Notes under the pieces: model-generated
The model's database searches: none
What the model was told of the DNA's origin: nothing
Seen by the model: the letters and a program-made list of their open reading frames with translations, nothing else
Translations under genes and position numbers: made by a program
Source of the DNA: a candidate division TA06 bacterium DG_78
GTDB lineage: Bacteria > Hydrothermota > Tepidihabitantia > SM23-42
Direction of reading: 5' to 3'
Length of the DNA stretch: 8,148 bases
Assembly: GCA_001303225.1 (NCBI GenBank)
Contig: LJNI01000105.1
Coordinates: forward strand, 1 to 8,148
Part shown: positions 7,933-8,148 of the stretch, in pieces
How positions within the stretch are numbered: the stretch's first letter is position 1
How the letters are laid out: each line of letters begins with the position of its first letter

Positions 7933-7960
7933 ATTTTATCTGCACGTACACTATAGTGAA
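7933..7960 (-). promoter_or_regulatory. Candidate sigma70-like promoter for the receptor operon
   Basis: On the minus strand, TTCACT (7955-7960, four of six matches to TTGACA) is followed after 16 bases by TAAAAT (7933-7938, five of six matches to TATAAT). Transcription would begin about 120 bases before the receptor ATG. The match is modest, and promoter consensus differs in some candidate phyla, so this is a suggestion only. A second possible -35, TTGACC at 7848-7853, lacks a good -10. Confidence 0.25.
7949..7958. repeat. Perfect 10-bp palindrome CACTATAGTG
   Basis: CACTATAGTG reads the same on both strands. It overlaps the candidate -35 region of the receptor operon, so it could be a half of an operator, but a 10-bp palindrome can occur by chance in a window of this size. 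Confidence 0.4.
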
Positions 7961-8047
7961 CTAAAAACAGGTACGCGCGCCCGGTGACTTTTGCCGTCTA
8001 TTTTTTATACCAAAAATATTTAAGATTAAAGAGCGTTTTAGATAAAG

Positions 8048-8148
8048 CTACTCAGGTTGTACCCGCTCGTGGATTTCCTTCTTAAATATTTTCGAAGGTC
8101 TGAAAAAGGGAACATAACGATCAGGAAGCGTATATTCCTTGCCGCTCT
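8048..8148 (-). CDS. C-terminal end of an HU/IHF-family DNA-binding protein (partial)
   Basis: An open frame enters from the right edge and ends at TAG (8048-8050). The 32 visible residues include SGKEYTLPDRYVPFFRPSK and then a basic helix, IFKKEIHERVQPE. This matches the end of HU/IHF proteins, where the second beta-arm strand 'G....IPar..v.F.Ps' is followed by the last helix 'K.LKe.v'. These small dimeric proteins bend and compact DNA. Only the C-terminal third is in the window, so the DNA-intercalating proline of the arm and the dimer core cannot be checked. The gene is co-directional with the receptor operon but separated by about 240 bases, so it is probably a separate transcription unit. 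The family call rests on pattern recognition of a short segment. Confidence 0.6.
   Translation of the reverse strand, partial: SGKEYTLPDRYVPFFRPSKIFKKEIHERVQPE

Larger units (their letters stand above)
7808..8047. other. Intergenic leader between HU-like gene and receptor operon
   Basis: About 240 bases with no convincing gene. The stretch is AT-rich apart from one GC patch, CGCGCGC (7974-7980). It is the only long gap in the window and the natural place for the operon promoter. Three minor dyads are visible: CACTATAGTG (7949-7958), GATACT/AGTATC (7902-7919) and GTTTAC/GTAAAC (7822-7843). An AT-only inverted repeat, arms 7999-8005 and 8012-8018, lies just after the HU-like gene. No strong rho-independent terminator and no recognised riboswitch could be seen. 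Confidence 0.7.

Noticed and set aside
7824..7934. A 36-codon minus-strand open frame starting MSAHGDTATS in the receptor leader
   Set aside because: It has no Shine-Dalgarno sequence, whereas every other gene here has a strong one. Its ATG overlaps the candidate -10 box, and the translation shows no domain or signal-peptide pattern in a usual position.
7966..7985. GC-rich tract followed by a five-T run on the minus strand, considered as a terminator for the HU-like gene
   Set aside because: The two sides of the tract do not pair into a stem of useful length; only scattered two- or three-base matches are possible.
7999..8018. AT-only inverted repeat after the HU-like gene, considered as a terminator
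   Set aside because: The seven-base arms contain only A and T, so the stem would be too weak for a standard intrinsic terminator.

Overview
All recognisable genes in this window lie on the minus strand, so the sequence is read here from high to low coordinates. The gene content points to a diderm bacterium of the broad FCB or candidate-phylum type (Marinimicrobia, KSB1, WOR-3 or a relative). The clues are a TonB-dependent receptor with a carboxypeptidase-regulatory-like N-terminal domain, a very large surface protein ending in a type IX secretion (T9SS)-like or FlgD-Ig-like C-terminal domain, and a PorV/PorQ-family outer-membrane protein. The species assignment is inference, because the window holds no rRNA or universal marker gene.

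Layout. At the right edge (8048-8148) is the last part of a small gene whose C-terminus looks like an HU/IHF-family DNA-binding protein. About 240 bases without a convincing gene follow (7808-8047). This stretch holds several small dyads and a weak promoter candidate for the downstream genes. Next come five tightly spaced co-directional genes that look like one operon: (1) a TonB-dependent receptor, 7807-5282; (2) a 910-residue exported protein with a fibronectin type III-like domain and a C-terminal sorting-like domain, 5271-2539; (3) a PorV/PorQ-like beta-barrel, 2527-1523; (4) a twin-arginine (Tat) signal protein of unknown function, 1510-641; (5) the start of a secreted concanavalin A-like (LamG/DUF1080-like) protein, 601-1, cut by the window edge. 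The gaps are about 10, 11, 12 and 39 bases, and each gene has a clear purine-rich Shine-Dalgarno sequence.

How the genes may work together. Every complete product carries an export signal. In known T9SS systems, PorV is an outer-membrane protein that collects cargo by its C-terminal domain and delivers it to the attachment machinery. A PorV paralogue directly after a gene for a CTD-bearing protein suggests a cargo-and-carrier pair placed with a TonB receptor at the outer membrane. The receptor's ligand cannot be read from the sequence. The Tat protein is the least explained member. It contains an HEYMH motif and no cysteine, and I do not recognise its family.

I see no RNA gene, mobile element, CRISPR array or defence system here.
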